Part shown: in pieces, positions 28,456 to 36,633 of the stretch
Position numbering within the stretch: the first letter of the stretch is position 1
How the letters are laid out: the number at the start of each line of letters is the position of its first letter
Source of the DNA: Rhodococcus sp. HNM0569
Lineage (GTDB): Bacteria; Actinomycetota; Actinomycetes; Mycobacteriales; Mycobacteriaceae
Length of the DNA: 64,000 nt
Reading direction: 5' to 3'
NCBI RefSeq assembly: GCF_012726205.1
Contig: NZ_JAASAE010000011.1
Coordinates: 62,001 to 126,000 of the forward strand
Program-made: the position numbers and the translations under genes
Notes under the pieces: generated by a model
Told to the model about the DNA's origin: nothing
Seen by the model: only the letters and a program-made list of their open reading frames with translations
The model's database searches: none

Positions 28456-29324
28456 AATGGTCGCTTCCGGTCGCGATGATCGACGCGCGCGAGTTGCGTG
28501 ACCTCGCGCGCGGTGCCGAGGACGCCGGCTTCGACTCGATCGCGTTGCCGGACTCGGTCTTCTACCCCGAAACCGTGTCCGCCCCGTACCCGTACTCGAC
28601 GGACGGCACCAGGATGTGGACGGGGGAGACGCCGATGCCCGATCCCTTCGTCGCGATGACGTCGATGGCCGCCGTCACGGAACGGATCCGCTTCTACACC
28701 AACGTGCTCAAGCTGCCGCTGCGTGACCCGCTGCTCACTGCCAAGCAGATCGCGACGATGGCCGTGATGTCCGACAACCGGATCGCGATCGGTGTCGGAC
28801 TGTCGTGGATCCCCGAGGAGTTCGCGTTCACGGGCACCGACATGCGTACCCGAGGTGCCCGCACCGACGAGGCGATCGAGATCGTGCGCGCGGTATGCGC
28901 GGGCCGCGGGCCGGAATGGGTCGAGCACCACGGCAGGCACTACGACTTCGACCGGTTGATGATCAGCCCGGCGCCGGACCGTCCGGTGCCGGTGTACGTG
29001 GGCGGGCACAGCGATGCCGGGCTGCGGCGCGCAGCGCGACTCGGCGACGGCTGGATCTCGGTGAACACCACGGCGGACGAGCTTGCCACCGCGATCGGGA
29101 AGCTCGATGCGCTGCGCGCCGAATACGGCCGCGCCGCAAAGCCCTTCGTCGTCAACGTGTCGCCCACCGGGGTGCGGGATCTCGACGGGTACCGGGAACT
29201 CGAGGAGCTCGGCGCCACCGAGTTCCGGGTGTCGCCGTGGCACCTGTACGGCGCCGACCCGGCCGATGCGCGCGCACGTCTGCGCGCAGTGCGCCGCTTC
29301 TCCGACGAGGTGATCGCCGCCTGA
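28452..29324 (+). CDS. LLM-class (luciferase-like) flavin/F420-dependent oxidoreductase
   Basis: 290 residues from GTG 28452. TIM-barrel of the bacterial-luciferase superfamily: AEDAGFDSIALPDS, TERIRFYTNVLKLPLRDPLLTAKQ-type strand, then GVGLSWIPEEF and PVPVYVGGHSDAGLRRAARLGDGW. In Mycobacteriales most of these use coenzyme F420, but FMN use cannot be excluded. It is the last gene of the operon that starts at cysQ and is convergent with the hemerythrin gene, 21 bases apart. The substrate is presumably the same small molecule handled by the SDR and sulfotransferase (inference). Confidence 0.88.
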   Translation: MKWSLPVAMIDARELRDLARGAEDAGFDSIALPDSVFYPETVSAPYPYSTDGTRMWTGETPMPDPFVAMTSMAAVTERIRFYTNVLKLPLRDPLLTAKQIATMAVMSDNRIAIGVGLSWIPEEFAFTGTDMRTRGARTDEAIEIVRAVCAGRGPEWVEHHGRHYDFDRLMISPAPDRPVPVYVGGHSDAGLRRAARLGDGWISVNTTADELATAIGKLDALRAEYGRAAKPFVVNVSPTGVRDLDGYRELEELGATEFRVSPWHLYGADPADARARLRAVRRFSDEVIAA

Positions 29325-29345
29325 CCGGTCGCGGGCCGTGGGCCT

Positions 29346-29819
29346 TCAGGAACCGAGCATCCGCTCGCCGGGATGTGCGCGTTGCCACGCGGCGATCGCG
29401 GCATCCCACTGGTCGCCGTCGAGCGTCGTGACCGACGCCGGGAACAGGGCGTCCTCTTCTTTCGCGATGTGTTCGTGGAGGTCGAACACCGCGCCCCGGA
29501 AGCTCTCGCGGTCGGCAGGCGCGGAGAAATCCATCGTGCGGAGGAAGGCGTCGAGATCACGGTGCTCGGCGACCAGCGGGGCGATGTAGTCGGCGAACAT
29601 GTCGTCGCTCGCGAGGAGTTCGGCGAACAGTCCGTTCTCCTCGCCCTGCCAGTGCGTGCGGAGTTCGTCGGCCAGCGCGCGTGCGAGGCCGGCTGCCCGC
29701 GCAAGGTCGCCCGCATCCATCGCGCGCACGGCGTCGCCGCCCAGGTTCACCGCCCGCTCGTGCTCGGCGGTGTAGTCGCGTAGCAGGGGCATGTCACGAC
29801 ATCCGCAGTACTGGCACAC
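29346..29819 (-). CDS. Hemerythrin HHE-domain protein with N-terminal CxxCxC
   Basis: 157 residues from GTG 29819, chosen for GGGAGG five bases upstream and because the conserved CQYCGCRDMP then sits at the N-terminus. The four-helix HHE pattern is visible: LLRDYTAEHERAV, LRTHWQGEENGLF, PLVAEHRDLDAFL and LHEHIAKEEDALFP. These supply the His/Glu ligands for a di-iron centre. The family senses or stores O2, NO or iron; the extra cysteines could bind metal. Function here is not known. It faces the LLM gene. Confidence 0.85.
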   Translation of the reverse strand: MCQYCGCRDMPLLRDYTAEHERAVNLGGDAVRAMDAGDLARAAGLARALADELRTHWQGEENGLFAELLASDDMFADYIAPLVAEHRDLDAFLRTMDFSAPADRESFRGAVFDLHEHIAKEEDALFPASVTTLDGDQWDAAIAAWQRAHPGERMLGS

Positions 29820-29896
29820 GTCGAACCTCCCGGGTCGCAGCTGTGAGCGCATCCCACGCTATCGCGCCGAGCGACGGCCGGGGCCGTGCGCGGCCG

Positions 29897-30289
29897 TCAC
29901 GGCGTCCGCGAGTCCCGTCGGATCGGGTGGTCGGCCGGAATCTCGACGAGGACGATCGGGATGCCGTCGGGGTCGGCGATCCACAGCTCGTGCAGACCCC
30001 ACGGCTCCTGTCGCGCTTCGCGGACGATCTTGATGCCTGCCAGCACGAGTTCGGTCTGCGCGGCGGTGATGTCGCGCACCTGCAGCCACAGCGCGCCGTC
30101 GAAGCGGGACGACTCGCCGGCCCCGCCGTGCGCCGCGATCTCGACGAGGCCTTGGCCCGCGAAGAAGACCGTGCCACCGGGATACTCACGCGCGATCGCC
30201 AGCCCGAGCACGTCGCGGTAGAACGCGAGTGTCGCGTCGTAGTCGCGCGGCCGAAGGATCGTTCGGCTGCTGAGAACTTCCACGTGCAT
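29897..30289 (-). CDS. VOC-superfamily (glyoxalase-like) protein
   Basis: 130 residues. Two beta-alpha-beta-beta-beta units: YDATLAFYRDVLGLAIARE with GTVFFAGQGLVEI, then LQVRDITAAQTELVLAG with WGLHELWIADPDGIPIVLVEI. The metal ligand glutamates at the ends of the third strands are plausible. The substrate is unknown. AGGAGG lies just before the ATG. A glyoxalase-like gene is also found close to menB in M. tuberculosis as I recall, so this gene probably marks the resumption of the conserved men backbone. Confidence 0.85.
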   Translation of the reverse strand: MHVEVLSSRTILRPRDYDATLAFYRDVLGLAIAREYPGGTVFFAGQGLVEIAAHGGAGESSRFDGALWLQVRDITAAQTELVLAGIKIVREARQEPWGLHELWIADPDGIPIVLVEIPADHPIRRDSRTP

Positions 30290-30359
30290 GCCCTCCTAAC
30301 CCCTGCGCGCACGCGCCGCCGCGTCCACGCCGTCGTTTCCGCGACCTCGACTGTTCCGG

Positions 30360-31253
30360 TCAGAAATGCCAGGGATGCCCGGACCAGTCGGGGTCGCGCT
30401 TCTCGAGGAACGAGTCGCGGCCCTCGACTGCCTCGTCGGTCATGTAGGCGAGACGTGTCGCCTCGCCCGCGAACAACTGCTGACCCACGAGTCCGTCGTC
30501 GGTGAGATTGAACGCGTACTTGAGCATGCGCTGCGCCTGTGGCGACTTGCCGAGGATCTTGCGTCCCCACTCGATGCCGACATTCTCGAGCTCGTCGTGG
30601 TCGACGACGCGGTTGACCGCGCCCATCTGGTGCATCTGCTCCGCGGTGTACGGCTCGCCGAGGAAGAAGATCTCCCGGGCGAACTTCTGTCCCACCATCT
30701 TCGCGAGGTACGCGCTGCCGAAGCCGCCGTCGAAGCTGCCGACATCGGCATCGGTCTGCTTGAACCGAGCGTGCTCGCGCGAGGCGAGCGTCAGGTCGCA
30801 CACGACGTGGAGGCTGTGGCCGCCGCCCGCGGCCCACCCGCCCACGAGCGCGATGACGACCTTGGGCATGAAGCGGATGAGCCGCTGCACCTCGAGGATG
30901 TGCAGCCGGCCCGCACGTGCCGGGTCGACGGTGTCGGCGGTCTCGCCTCCCGCGTACTGGTAGCCACTGCGGCCGCGGATACGTTGATCGCCACCCGAGC
31001 AGAACGCCCACCCGCCGTCCTTCGGGCTCGGCCCGTTGCCGGTGAGCAGCACCGCACCGACGTCGGACGTCTGCCGCGCGTGGTCGAGTGCGCGGTAGAG
31101 CTCGTCGACGGTGTGTGGCCGGAAAGCGTTGCGTACCTCGGGCCGGTCGAACGCGACGCGGACGATGCCGTGCGTGACGTGCCGGTGGTACGTGATGTCG
31201 GTGAGGTCCTCGAAACCGGGGACGGTGCGCCAGAGCTGCGGGTCGAAGGTCAC
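30360..31253 (-). CDS. menB: 1,4-Dihydroxy-2-naphthoyl-CoA synthase MenB
   Basis: 297 residues. Crotonase fold with MenB-specific features: the N-terminal WRTVPGFEDLTDITYHR, the active-site loop GWAFCSGGDQRIRG, VGGWAAGGGHSLHVVCDL for the oxyanion hole, FDGGFGSAYLAKMVGQ, and the C-terminal SFLEKRDPDWSGHPWHF that completes the neighbouring active site. It closes the second ring of the naphthoquinone from o-succinylbenzoyl-CoA. The start is GTG 31253, with a -10 hexamer TATTGT six bases upstream, so the transcript is probably leaderless. Confidence 0.97.
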   Translation of the reverse strand: MTFDPQLWRTVPGFEDLTDITYHRHVTHGIVRVAFDRPEVRNAFRPHTVDELYRALDHARQTSDVGAVLLTGNGPSPKDGGWAFCSGGDQRIRGRSGYQYAGGETADTVDPARAGRLHILEVQRLIRFMPKVVIALVGGWAAGGGHSLHVVCDLTLASREHARFKQTDADVGSFDGGFGSAYLAKMVGQKFAREIFFLGEPYTAEQMHQMGAVNRVVDHDELENVGIEWGRKILGKSPQAQRMLKYAFNLTDDGLVGQQLFAGEATRLAYMTDEAVEGRDSFLEKRDPDWSGHPWHF

Positions 31254-31308
31254 GCCTCGACAATAGGCCCGGACCGCATGCGGCGGTGCGACCGGTTACC
31301 GTGCAGCC
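31254..31308. promoter_or_regulatory. Divergent leaderless promoters for menB and thioesterase
   Basis: On the reverse strand TATTGT (31260-31265) sits six bases before the menB GTG. On the forward strand TACCGT (31297-31302) sits six bases before the thioesterase ATG. Neither gene has a Shine-Dalgarno. The two promoters are back to back in 55 bases and probably share regulation. Confidence 0.6.
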
Positions 31309-31962
31309 ATGACCAGCGACGCGAACCGGGCGGACGGCGTGGTGCCCGAGGACGATCCCGAATACGAGCACCACGGCGGCTTCCCGAGGTACGAGATCGC
31401 CGAGCCCGGCCCCGAATGGGGGCGGTTCGTCGAGGCGATGCGCACGATGCAGGATCGCGCCGTGTCTATCGACGCACCGGGCGAACTCGTCGCCGATGTC
31501 GCCGACCGGCTCGAGAAGATCGTCGACGAACTCACGCCCTACGTCGTCCCCGAGGGCCGCTCGCCCGCAGGTCGCGTCCTCGACCTGCCCGGCCGGGGCA
31601 GCCTGCTGATGTTGCCGTGGCAGATCGAGAAGTTCGACGCCGACGGTGTCCGCAGCCGCGGCGTGTTCCGGCGCTACCACCTGGGCGGCAACGGCGTCGC
31701 GCACGGCGGCACGCTGCCGCTGCTGTTCGACGACCTCATGGGCATGATCGTGCACGCGTACGGCCGTCCGATCAGTCGCACCGCCTACCTGCACGTCGAC
31801 TATCGTGCCGTCACCCCGCTCGACACCGAACTCGTCGCCGAGGGCGCGGTCGAGCGCGTCGACGGCCGCAAGACGTTCGTCAAGGCGCGCCTGCTGCACG
31901 GGGACACCCTGCTCGCGGAGTGCGAGGCGCTCATGATCCAGCTGCTGCCGGGGCAGCGGTAG
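31309..31962 (+). CDS. PaaI-family hotdog thioesterase
   Basis: 217 residues. After an acidic N-terminus the hotdog core begins near residue 110: RRYHLGGNGVAHGGTLPLLFDDLMG holds the central helix and the aspartate/histidine expected of PaaI-type acyl-CoA thioesterases, followed by RTAYLHVDYRAVTPLDTEL. Its place between menB and menC suggests hydrolysis of 1,4-dihydroxy-2-naphthoyl-CoA, the step after MenB, but general acyl-CoA activity is possible. It is followed by menC after two bases. Confidence 0.82.
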   Translation: MTSDANRADGVVPEDDPEYEHHGGFPRYEIAEPGPEWGRFVEAMRTMQDRAVSIDAPGELVADVADRLEKIVDELTPYVVPEGRSPAGRVLDLPGRGSLLMLPWQIEKFDADGVRSRGVFRRYHLGGNGVAHGGTLPLLFDDLMGMIVHAYGRPISRTAYLHVDYRAVTPLDTELVAEGAVERVDGRKTFVKARLLHGDTLLAECEALMIQLLPGQR

Positions 31963-31964
31963 CC

Positions 31965-32963
31965 GTGCGACTGCCCGCACTCGCCGACGTCCTCGCCGAC
32001 GCCGTCGTGCTGCAACTCCCCATGCGAGTGCGCTTCCGTGGCATCACCGTTCGCGAGGCGATGCTCGTGCGTGGTCCCGCCGGATGGGGCGAGTTCGCGC
32101 CGTTCGTCGAGTACCCCGACGACGAGGCCGCCGACTGGCTGCTCGCGGGCCTCGAAGCCGCGTGGGCAGGCGTGCCCGCACCGGTGCGCGAGCGGGTCCC
32201 GGTCAATGCGACGGTGCCTGCGGTGCCCGCCTCGGACGTGCCCGCCGTCGTCGCACGCTTCGCCGGGGCGCGCACCGCAAAGGTCAAGGTCGCCGAGCGC
32301 GGCCAGACCCTGGCCGACGATCTCGCGCGCGTCGATGCGGTGCGCGCGCTCGTGCCGCACGTGCGCGTCGATGCGAACGGTGGCTGGTCCGTCGACGACG
32401 CCGTGACGGCCTTGCGCGCGCTCACCGAGAACGGCACCCTCGAGTACGCCGAACAGCCGTGTGCGACCGTCGCCGAACTCGCGCAGGTGCGGGCCCGGGT
32501 GCCCGGTGTGCGGGTCGCGGCCGACGAGAGCATCCGGCGCGCCGACGATCCGCTCGCGGTGGTGCGCGCGGGTGCCGCGGACGTCGCCGTCGTGAAGGTC
32601 GCTCCGCTCGGTGGTGCTCGGCGGCTGCAGCGTCTCGCCGCCGAACTCGCGGATTACGGCGTGCCTGTCGTGGTGTCGAGTGCCCTCGACACGGCCGTCG
32701 GCATCGGTGTCGGCACGTCGGCGGCCGCGGCGCTGCCGGAGCTGGATTTCGCGTGCGGCCTCGGCACCGGGAGGCTGTTCGTGGAGGACGTTGCAGACCA
32801 CGGGCCGGACGAATCCGGCACGCTCGTGACTGGTACGGTCGTGCCAGACTGGGCCCGCCTGCGTGCCCTCGCCGCACCGCCCGACCGCGTGCGCTGGTGG
32901 ACGGACCGGCTGCGCCGCGCTCACGCCGTGCTCGAGCGGCGCGGGGTCGAGATCGTCGTATAG
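31965..32963 (+). CDS. menC: o-Succinylbenzoate synthase MenC
   Basis: 332 residues from GTG 31965. Enolase-superfamily barrel: the catalytic lysine pair in TAKVKVAE and VAVVKVAPLGG, and metal ligands in VRVDANGGWS, YAEQPC and VAADESIR. MenC dehydrates SHCHC to o-succinylbenzoate, the MenE substrate. It is translated directly after the thioesterase gene, with two bases between them. The length is normal for the actinobacterial type. Confidence 0.95.
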   Translation: MRLPALADVLADAVVLQLPMRVRFRGITVREAMLVRGPAGWGEFAPFVEYPDDEAADWLLAGLEAAWAGVPAPVRERVPVNATVPAVPASDVPAVVARFAGARTAKVKVAERGQTLADDLARVDAVRALVPHVRVDANGGWSVDDAVTALRALTENGTLEYAEQPCATVAELAQVRARVPGVRVAADESIRRADDPLAVVRAGAADVAVVKVAPLGGARRLQRLAAELADYGVPVVVSSALDTAVGIGVGTSAAAALPELDFACGLGTGRLFVEDVADHGPDESGTLVTGTVVPDWARLRALAAPPDRVRWWTDRLRRAHAVLERRGVEIVV

Positions 32964-33010
32964 CGTAAGCGCCCGGACTGATCGCAGAGCCGAATACGGA
33001 GGCATTGAAA

Positions 33011-33457
33011 GTGGTTGCAGCACTTAAGGAAACACTCCTCGACGAGTCCCGCACCAGCGAGGTCGTCGCGGACGTCCAGAACCTCGTCGACGCCGAGGTC
33101 GCCGACAAGTCGGGAGCGTCCGGACTCGCACTCAAGGGCGGCTACGCCGCGGTCAAGAAGGTCGGGCCGTCCATCGTCCCCGACGCCATCGAGGGTCTGC
33201 TGCCCGCATTCGTCGACAAGCTCGAGCCCTACTGGCAGGACTTCGCAGGCAGTGGCGAGTCGTCGTTCGCCGACTTCCTCGCCGCGCGGGGCGACGCCGC
33301 GGCCGATTCCCTGCTCGGCGTCACCGACACGCGCATCGAGGGCAGCGACCGCGCCGCCGTCAAGAAGGTGTACTCGTCGCTGCGTGGCTCGGCGAAGAAG
33401 CATGTCGTCGAGGCGCTTCCCCGTCTGGGCGCGCTCGTGCAGAAGTACGCGGGCTGA
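33011..33457 (+). CDS. DUF6918-like conserved protein
   Basis: 148 residues from GTG 33011; GGAGG lies about eight bases upstream, and an in-frame TTG at 33005 is too close to it. The sequence is helical and soluble: VVAALKETLLDESRTSEVV, GGYAAVKKVGPSIVP and VKKVYSSLRGSAKKHV. No catalytic motif, signal peptide or membrane segment is seen. It resembles a family of unknown function found in Mycobacteriales. It is the last gene before a very strong bidirectional terminator. Confidence 0.75.
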   Translation: MVAALKETLLDESRTSEVVADVQNLVDAEVADKSGASGLALKGGYAAVKKVGPSIVPDAIEGLLPAFVDKLEPYWQDFAGSGESSFADFLAARGDAAADSLLGVTDTRIEGSDRAAVKKVYSSLRGSAKKHVVEALPRLGALVQKYAG

Positions 33458-33479
33458 GTTCACGCGACACAGCGCATGC

Positions 33480-33528
33480 AACGCCGTTGGGGCGGGCGGG
33501 TCGAGTACCTGCCCGCCCCAACGGCGTT
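33480..33528. terminator. 18-bp perfect hairpin, bidirectional terminator
   Basis: The arms 33480-33497 and 33511-33528 are perfectly complementary over 18 bases (core GTTGGGGCGGGC / GCCCGCCCCAAC), with a 13-base loop. It lies between the convergent DUF6918-like and siderophore-interacting protein genes. Confidence 0.85.
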
Positions 33529-33537
33529 CGTCGTTCG

Positions 33538-33584
33538 GTGTCGAGACGCGGCGTGGCCGCTGTGTCACGACGCGGCGTGGCCGC
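33538..33584. repeat. 24-bp tandem repeat spanning the stop of the siderophore-interacting protein gene
   Basis: ACGCGGCGTGGCCGC at 33546-33560 and 33570-33584, each preceded by GTGTC. The second copy encodes the protein's last residues (GHAAS); the first lies beyond the stop. Confidence 0.8.
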
Positions 33585-34383
33585 GGCGCCAGAACCCGGT
33601 GAAACTGATGTCCCCCTTGTCGAATCCCCGGTCGCGCACGAGGTGTCTGCGCAGCTCGGTCGGCAGCGCGCTCTCGCCGGCGACGAAGGTGTAGGCGCGC
33701 CCCGCCGGCAACTCGGCCTCGCGCACCGCCGCGAGCGCGTCCATGCCGTGTTCGGCCGACGTGCGCACGATCCATCGCATCTCGACGCCGTCGGGCACCG
33801 TCACCTCCTGCCGGTCGCGTTCGTCGGGGATCTCGACGAAGACGTGTGCGCGAAATCCCTCGGGTGCCGAGTCGAGGATCCCCGCGATCGCGGGCAGTGC
33901 GCTCTCGTCGCCCACGAGCAGGTGCCAGTCGGACGCGGCGGGTGGGTTGTAGATCAGGCCCTCGTCGAGCAGGCCCACCTCGTCGCCTTCCGACGCGGAG
34001 CGCGCCCACTGTGACGCCGGACCGGTGTCGCCGTGGTCGGCGAAGTCGATGTCGATCTCGGTGTGCTCGCCGAACCGCCCCGCGCCCGGCGTACGCAGCG
34101 CGCGGATCGTGTAGTTGCGCACGATCGGCCGCACGGCCTCGGGCATGAGCTTGAACTGCGCGTACCACATCTTGCTCGACGCGGTGGGCAGTCGGAGCTC
34201 AGTCTGCCCCGGTCGGGGGAGGAACAGCCGGAACCATTGATCGGCGCCCATCGGGGCGATCGAGTCCAGCTCGGGCCCGGTCACCGTGACGCGTACGAAG
34301 TGCGGACTGACGCGCTCGCTCGCGGCGACGCGCGCGCGGACGATGCTCGGGTTCTCCGGCTTGACGTACTTGCTTCGTGCCAT
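33565..34383 (-). CDS. Siderophore-interacting protein (ferric-siderophore reductase, ViuB/SIP type)
   Basis: 272 residues. An N-terminal FAD-binding domain (VTVTGPELDSIAPMGADQWF; VRNYTIRALR, the RxYTxR flavin motif) is followed by a NAD(P)-binding domain with WHLLVGDESALPAIAGIL and TFVAGESALPTELRRHL. The family releases iron from siderophores in the cytoplasm by reducing it. A 19-bp site resembling the IdeR/DtxR box lies 31-49 bases before the ATG, so iron repression is expected. GAGGA precedes the ATG. It is monocistronic and faces a strong terminator. Confidence 0.93.
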   Translation of the reverse strand: MARSKYVKPENPSIVRARVAASERVSPHFVRVTVTGPELDSIAPMGADQWFRLFLPRPGQTELRLPTASSKMWYAQFKLMPEAVRPIVRNYTIRALRTPGAGRFGEHTEIDIDFADHGDTGPASQWARSASEGDEVGLLDEGLIYNPPAASDWHLLVGDESALPAIAGILDSAPEGFRAHVFVEIPDERDRQEVTVPDGVEMRWIVRTSAEHGMDALAAVREAELPAGRAYTFVAGESALPTELRRHLVRDRGFDKGDISFTGFWRRGHAAS

Positions 34384-34413
34384 TCGGCTGTCCTCTACTG
34401 TGCGAGTTGCTTC

Positions 34414-34432
34414 ATAGGTAACCCTAACCTGG
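34414..34432 (-). promoter_or_regulatory. Putative IdeR/DtxR iron box
   Basis: ATAGGTAACCCTAACCTGG matches the mycobacterial consensus TTAGGTTAGSCTAACCTAA at 14 of 19 positions, including AGGT and CTAACCT in full. It sits upstream of an iron-release gene, between it and the divergent menD. Confidence 0.7.
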
Positions 34433-34509
34433 GATCGGGCGAGGCGGCAGTGCCGATCGCCGATCGGGGTGATGCGGCGCGTCTCGCCGCAGTCTGACAA
34501 TCTTGAGGA

Positions 34510-36138
34510 GTGAACCCGTCCACCGCCCAGGCCACCGCAGTCGTCGACGAACTCGCGCGCGGCGGCGTCCGCGACGTGGTGCTGTGCCCCGGTTCGCGCA
34601 ATGCGCCGCTGGCCTTCGCGCTCGAGGCGGCCGATCGCGACGGACGGTTGCGCCTGCACATGCGGATCGACGAGCGCACCGCGGGCTTTCTCGCGCTCGG
34701 ACTGGCCGTCGCGAGCGGCAGGCCGGTCCCGATCGTGATGACCTCCGGCACCGCCGTCGCGAACCTCGGCCCCGCTGTTCTCGAGGCCAACTACGCACGC
34801 CTTCCGCTCGTGGTCCTCAGCGCCAACCGGCCCTACGAGATGCTCGGCACCGGCGCCAACCAGACCGTCGAGCAACTCGGTCTGTTCGGCAGTCAGGTGC
34901 GCACCACGATCAGCCTGGGCCTCGCGGAAGGCGGCCCCGATGCGGGCACGCTCGCCGAGCAGAACAGCAAGTGGCGTGCGGCGGTGTGCCGCGTCCTCGC
35001 GGCCGCACGGGGCACCCGATCCGGCAACGCGGGCCCGGTGCACTTCGACATTCCGCTCCGTGAGCCGCTCGTGCCCGAACATCACATGCCCGGGTCCGTC
35101 GCGGAGGGCCGCCCCGACGGCGCCGCCTGGACCACGACGCAGCACGCCACTCTCGACGTGCCGATGGACCTCGACCTCACACCCGACACGCTCGTCGTCT
35201 CCGGGCACGGCTCCGCCCTGCGACCCGAGCTCGCGGGCCTGCCCACCGTCGCCGAACCCACCGCACCGGTACACGGATTCGCAGTCAACCCACTCGCGTT
35301 GGCCCACTTGAGCCCACGGCAGGCGATCATCACCGGCCGCCCCACGCTGCACCGGCAGGTGTCGGCGGTGCTCGCCGATCCCGCCGTCGACGTCTACGCC
35401 CTCACCACCGGCCCCCGCTGGCCCGACGTGTCCGGCAACGTCCGCGCCACCGGCACCCGCGCCGTCACCACCGGCACACCGGACGGTGCGTGGCTCGCCC
35501 GGTGCGCGAACGTCTCGTCGCGTGCCGACGCCGCGGTGCGTGGCCAGCTCGCGTCGCACCCGCACGTCACCGGGTTGCACGTCGCGGCCGCGGTGGTGGA
35601 CTCGGCGCGCAGCGGCGACCAACTGCTGCTCGGCGCGTCCAACCCGGTCCGCGACGCGGCGCTCGTCGGCAGGCCCGCGGACGGCGTCGCGGTCGTGTCG
35701 AACCGCGGTGTCGCCGGCATCGACGGCACCGTGTCGAGTGCCGTCGGCGCCGCACTCGTCCATTCCGGCCGCACGATCGCGTTGCTCGGCGACCTCACCT
35801 TCCTGCACGACGCGTCGGGGCTGCTGATCGGTCGCGGCGAGCCGCGGCCCGCCGACCTCACGATCGTCGTCGCCAACGACGACGGCGGAGGGATCTTCGA
35901 GCTCCTCGAACAGGGTGACCCGCAGTACTCCGGCGTGTTCGAACGGATCTTCGGCACCCCACACGGCATGGACCTCGCCGCGTTGTGCGCCGCCTACCGC
36001 ATCCACCACGAGGCCGTCGACCTCGAAGGACTGCGCAAGGCCCTCGACGCGTCGAACGACGGCATCCGCGTCCTCGAGGTCGCCACCGATCGTTCCGGGC
36101 TGCGCGAGCTCCACGCCGCAGTCCGTGCGGCACTGTGA
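34510..36138 (+). CDS. menD: SEPHCHC synthase MenD
   Basis: 542 residues from GTG 34510, with GAGGA just upstream. Thiamine-diphosphate enzyme: N-terminal [14 protein letters not shown] and the catalytic glutamate in [15 protein letters not shown], the [23 protein letters not shown]-type MenD block, and a C-terminal cofactor domain with [17 protein letters not shown] and [15 protein letters not shown]. It adds 2-oxoglutarate-derived succinic semialdehyde to isochorismate, the first committed step. The next gene overlaps by GTGA. Confidence 0.96.
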   Translation: MNPSTAQATAVVDELARGGVRDVVLCPGSRNAPLAFALEAADRDGRLRLHMRIDERTAGFLALGLAVASGRPVPIVMTSGTAVANLGPAVLEANYARLPLVVLSANRPYEMLGTGANQTVEQLGLFGSQVRTTISLGLAEGGPDAGTLAEQNSKWRAAVCRVLAAARGTRSGNAGPVHFDIPLREPLVPEHHMPGSVAEGRPDGAAWTTTQHATLDVPMDLDLTPDTLVVSGHGSALRPELAGLPTVAEPTAPVHGFAVNPLALAHLSPRQAIITGRPTLHRQVSAVLADPAVDVYALTTGPRWPDVSGNVRATGTRAVTTGTPDGAWLARCANVSSRADAAVRGQLASHPHVTGLHVAAAVVDSARSGDQLLLGASNPVRDAALVGRPADGVAVVSNRGVAGIDGTVSSAVGAALVHSGRTIALLGDLTFLHDASGLLIGRGEPRPADLTIVVANDDGGGIFELLEQGDPQYSGVFERIFGTPHGMDLAALCAAYRIHHEAVDLEGLRKALDASNDGIRVLEVATDRSGLRELHAAVRAAL

Positions 36139-36581
36139 GCGCCCTCGGACGCATCCGTCGCGGCGTGCTCGTCGCGGCGATCGGGATCTCGGTGCTCGCG
36201 GCGCTGCTCGTGGTCGGTGCGTGGCGTAACGACAGCACGATCGAGGCGGACATGGGTGTCGACACCGCCGAGGTGCTCTCCGCGGGCTCGCTGCGCTCGG
36301 CTGTCAGCTTCGTCACGCCCGACGGCGTCACGCACAATCCCGAGCTCGGTGTGCTCTACCCCACGAACCTCACGGTCGGGCAGCGCATCGAGGTCGAGTA
36401 CGCGAAGTCCGATCCCGACCTCGTACGCGTGGCGGGGCGCTCCGCCGCCGTCGCGATCGTGCCCGCGGCGTCCGTCGTGGTGGTGACGTGGCTCGTCGCG
36501 GTACCGGCCATGTGGTACCTGCGGCGGTCCGACCAGGACGACGCTTCGTCGCACTCGGAACCCTCGACGACCTCGGGGTGA
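36135..36581 (+). CDS. DUF3592 membrane protein
   Basis: 148 residues from GTG 36135. Two membrane helices (about 10-30 and 107-127) flank an extracytoplasmic beta-rich part with [13 protein letters not shown] and [21 protein letters not shown], the DUF3592 pattern. The function is unknown. A similar gene follows menD in mycobacteria as I recall. It is translationally coupled to menD. Confidence 0.85.
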   Translation: MSALGRIRRGVLVAAIGISVLAALLVVGAWRNDSTIEADMGVDTAEVLSAGSLRSAVSFVTPDGVTHNPELGVLYPTNLTVGQRIEVEYAKSDPDLVRVAGRSAAVAIVPAASVVVVTWLVAVPAMWYLRRSDQDDASSHSEPSTTSG

Positions 36582-36633
36582 TCCCCGGGCACCTCGCGAC
36601 GAGGTGCCCCGGCGCCTGTACCGTCGTTCACCT

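Noticed and set aside
14543-29896. Calling the accessory block a mobile or integrative element
   Set aside because: No integrase, transposase, tRNA-associated repeat or plasmid gene is seen, and base composition looks like that of the neighbours by eye.
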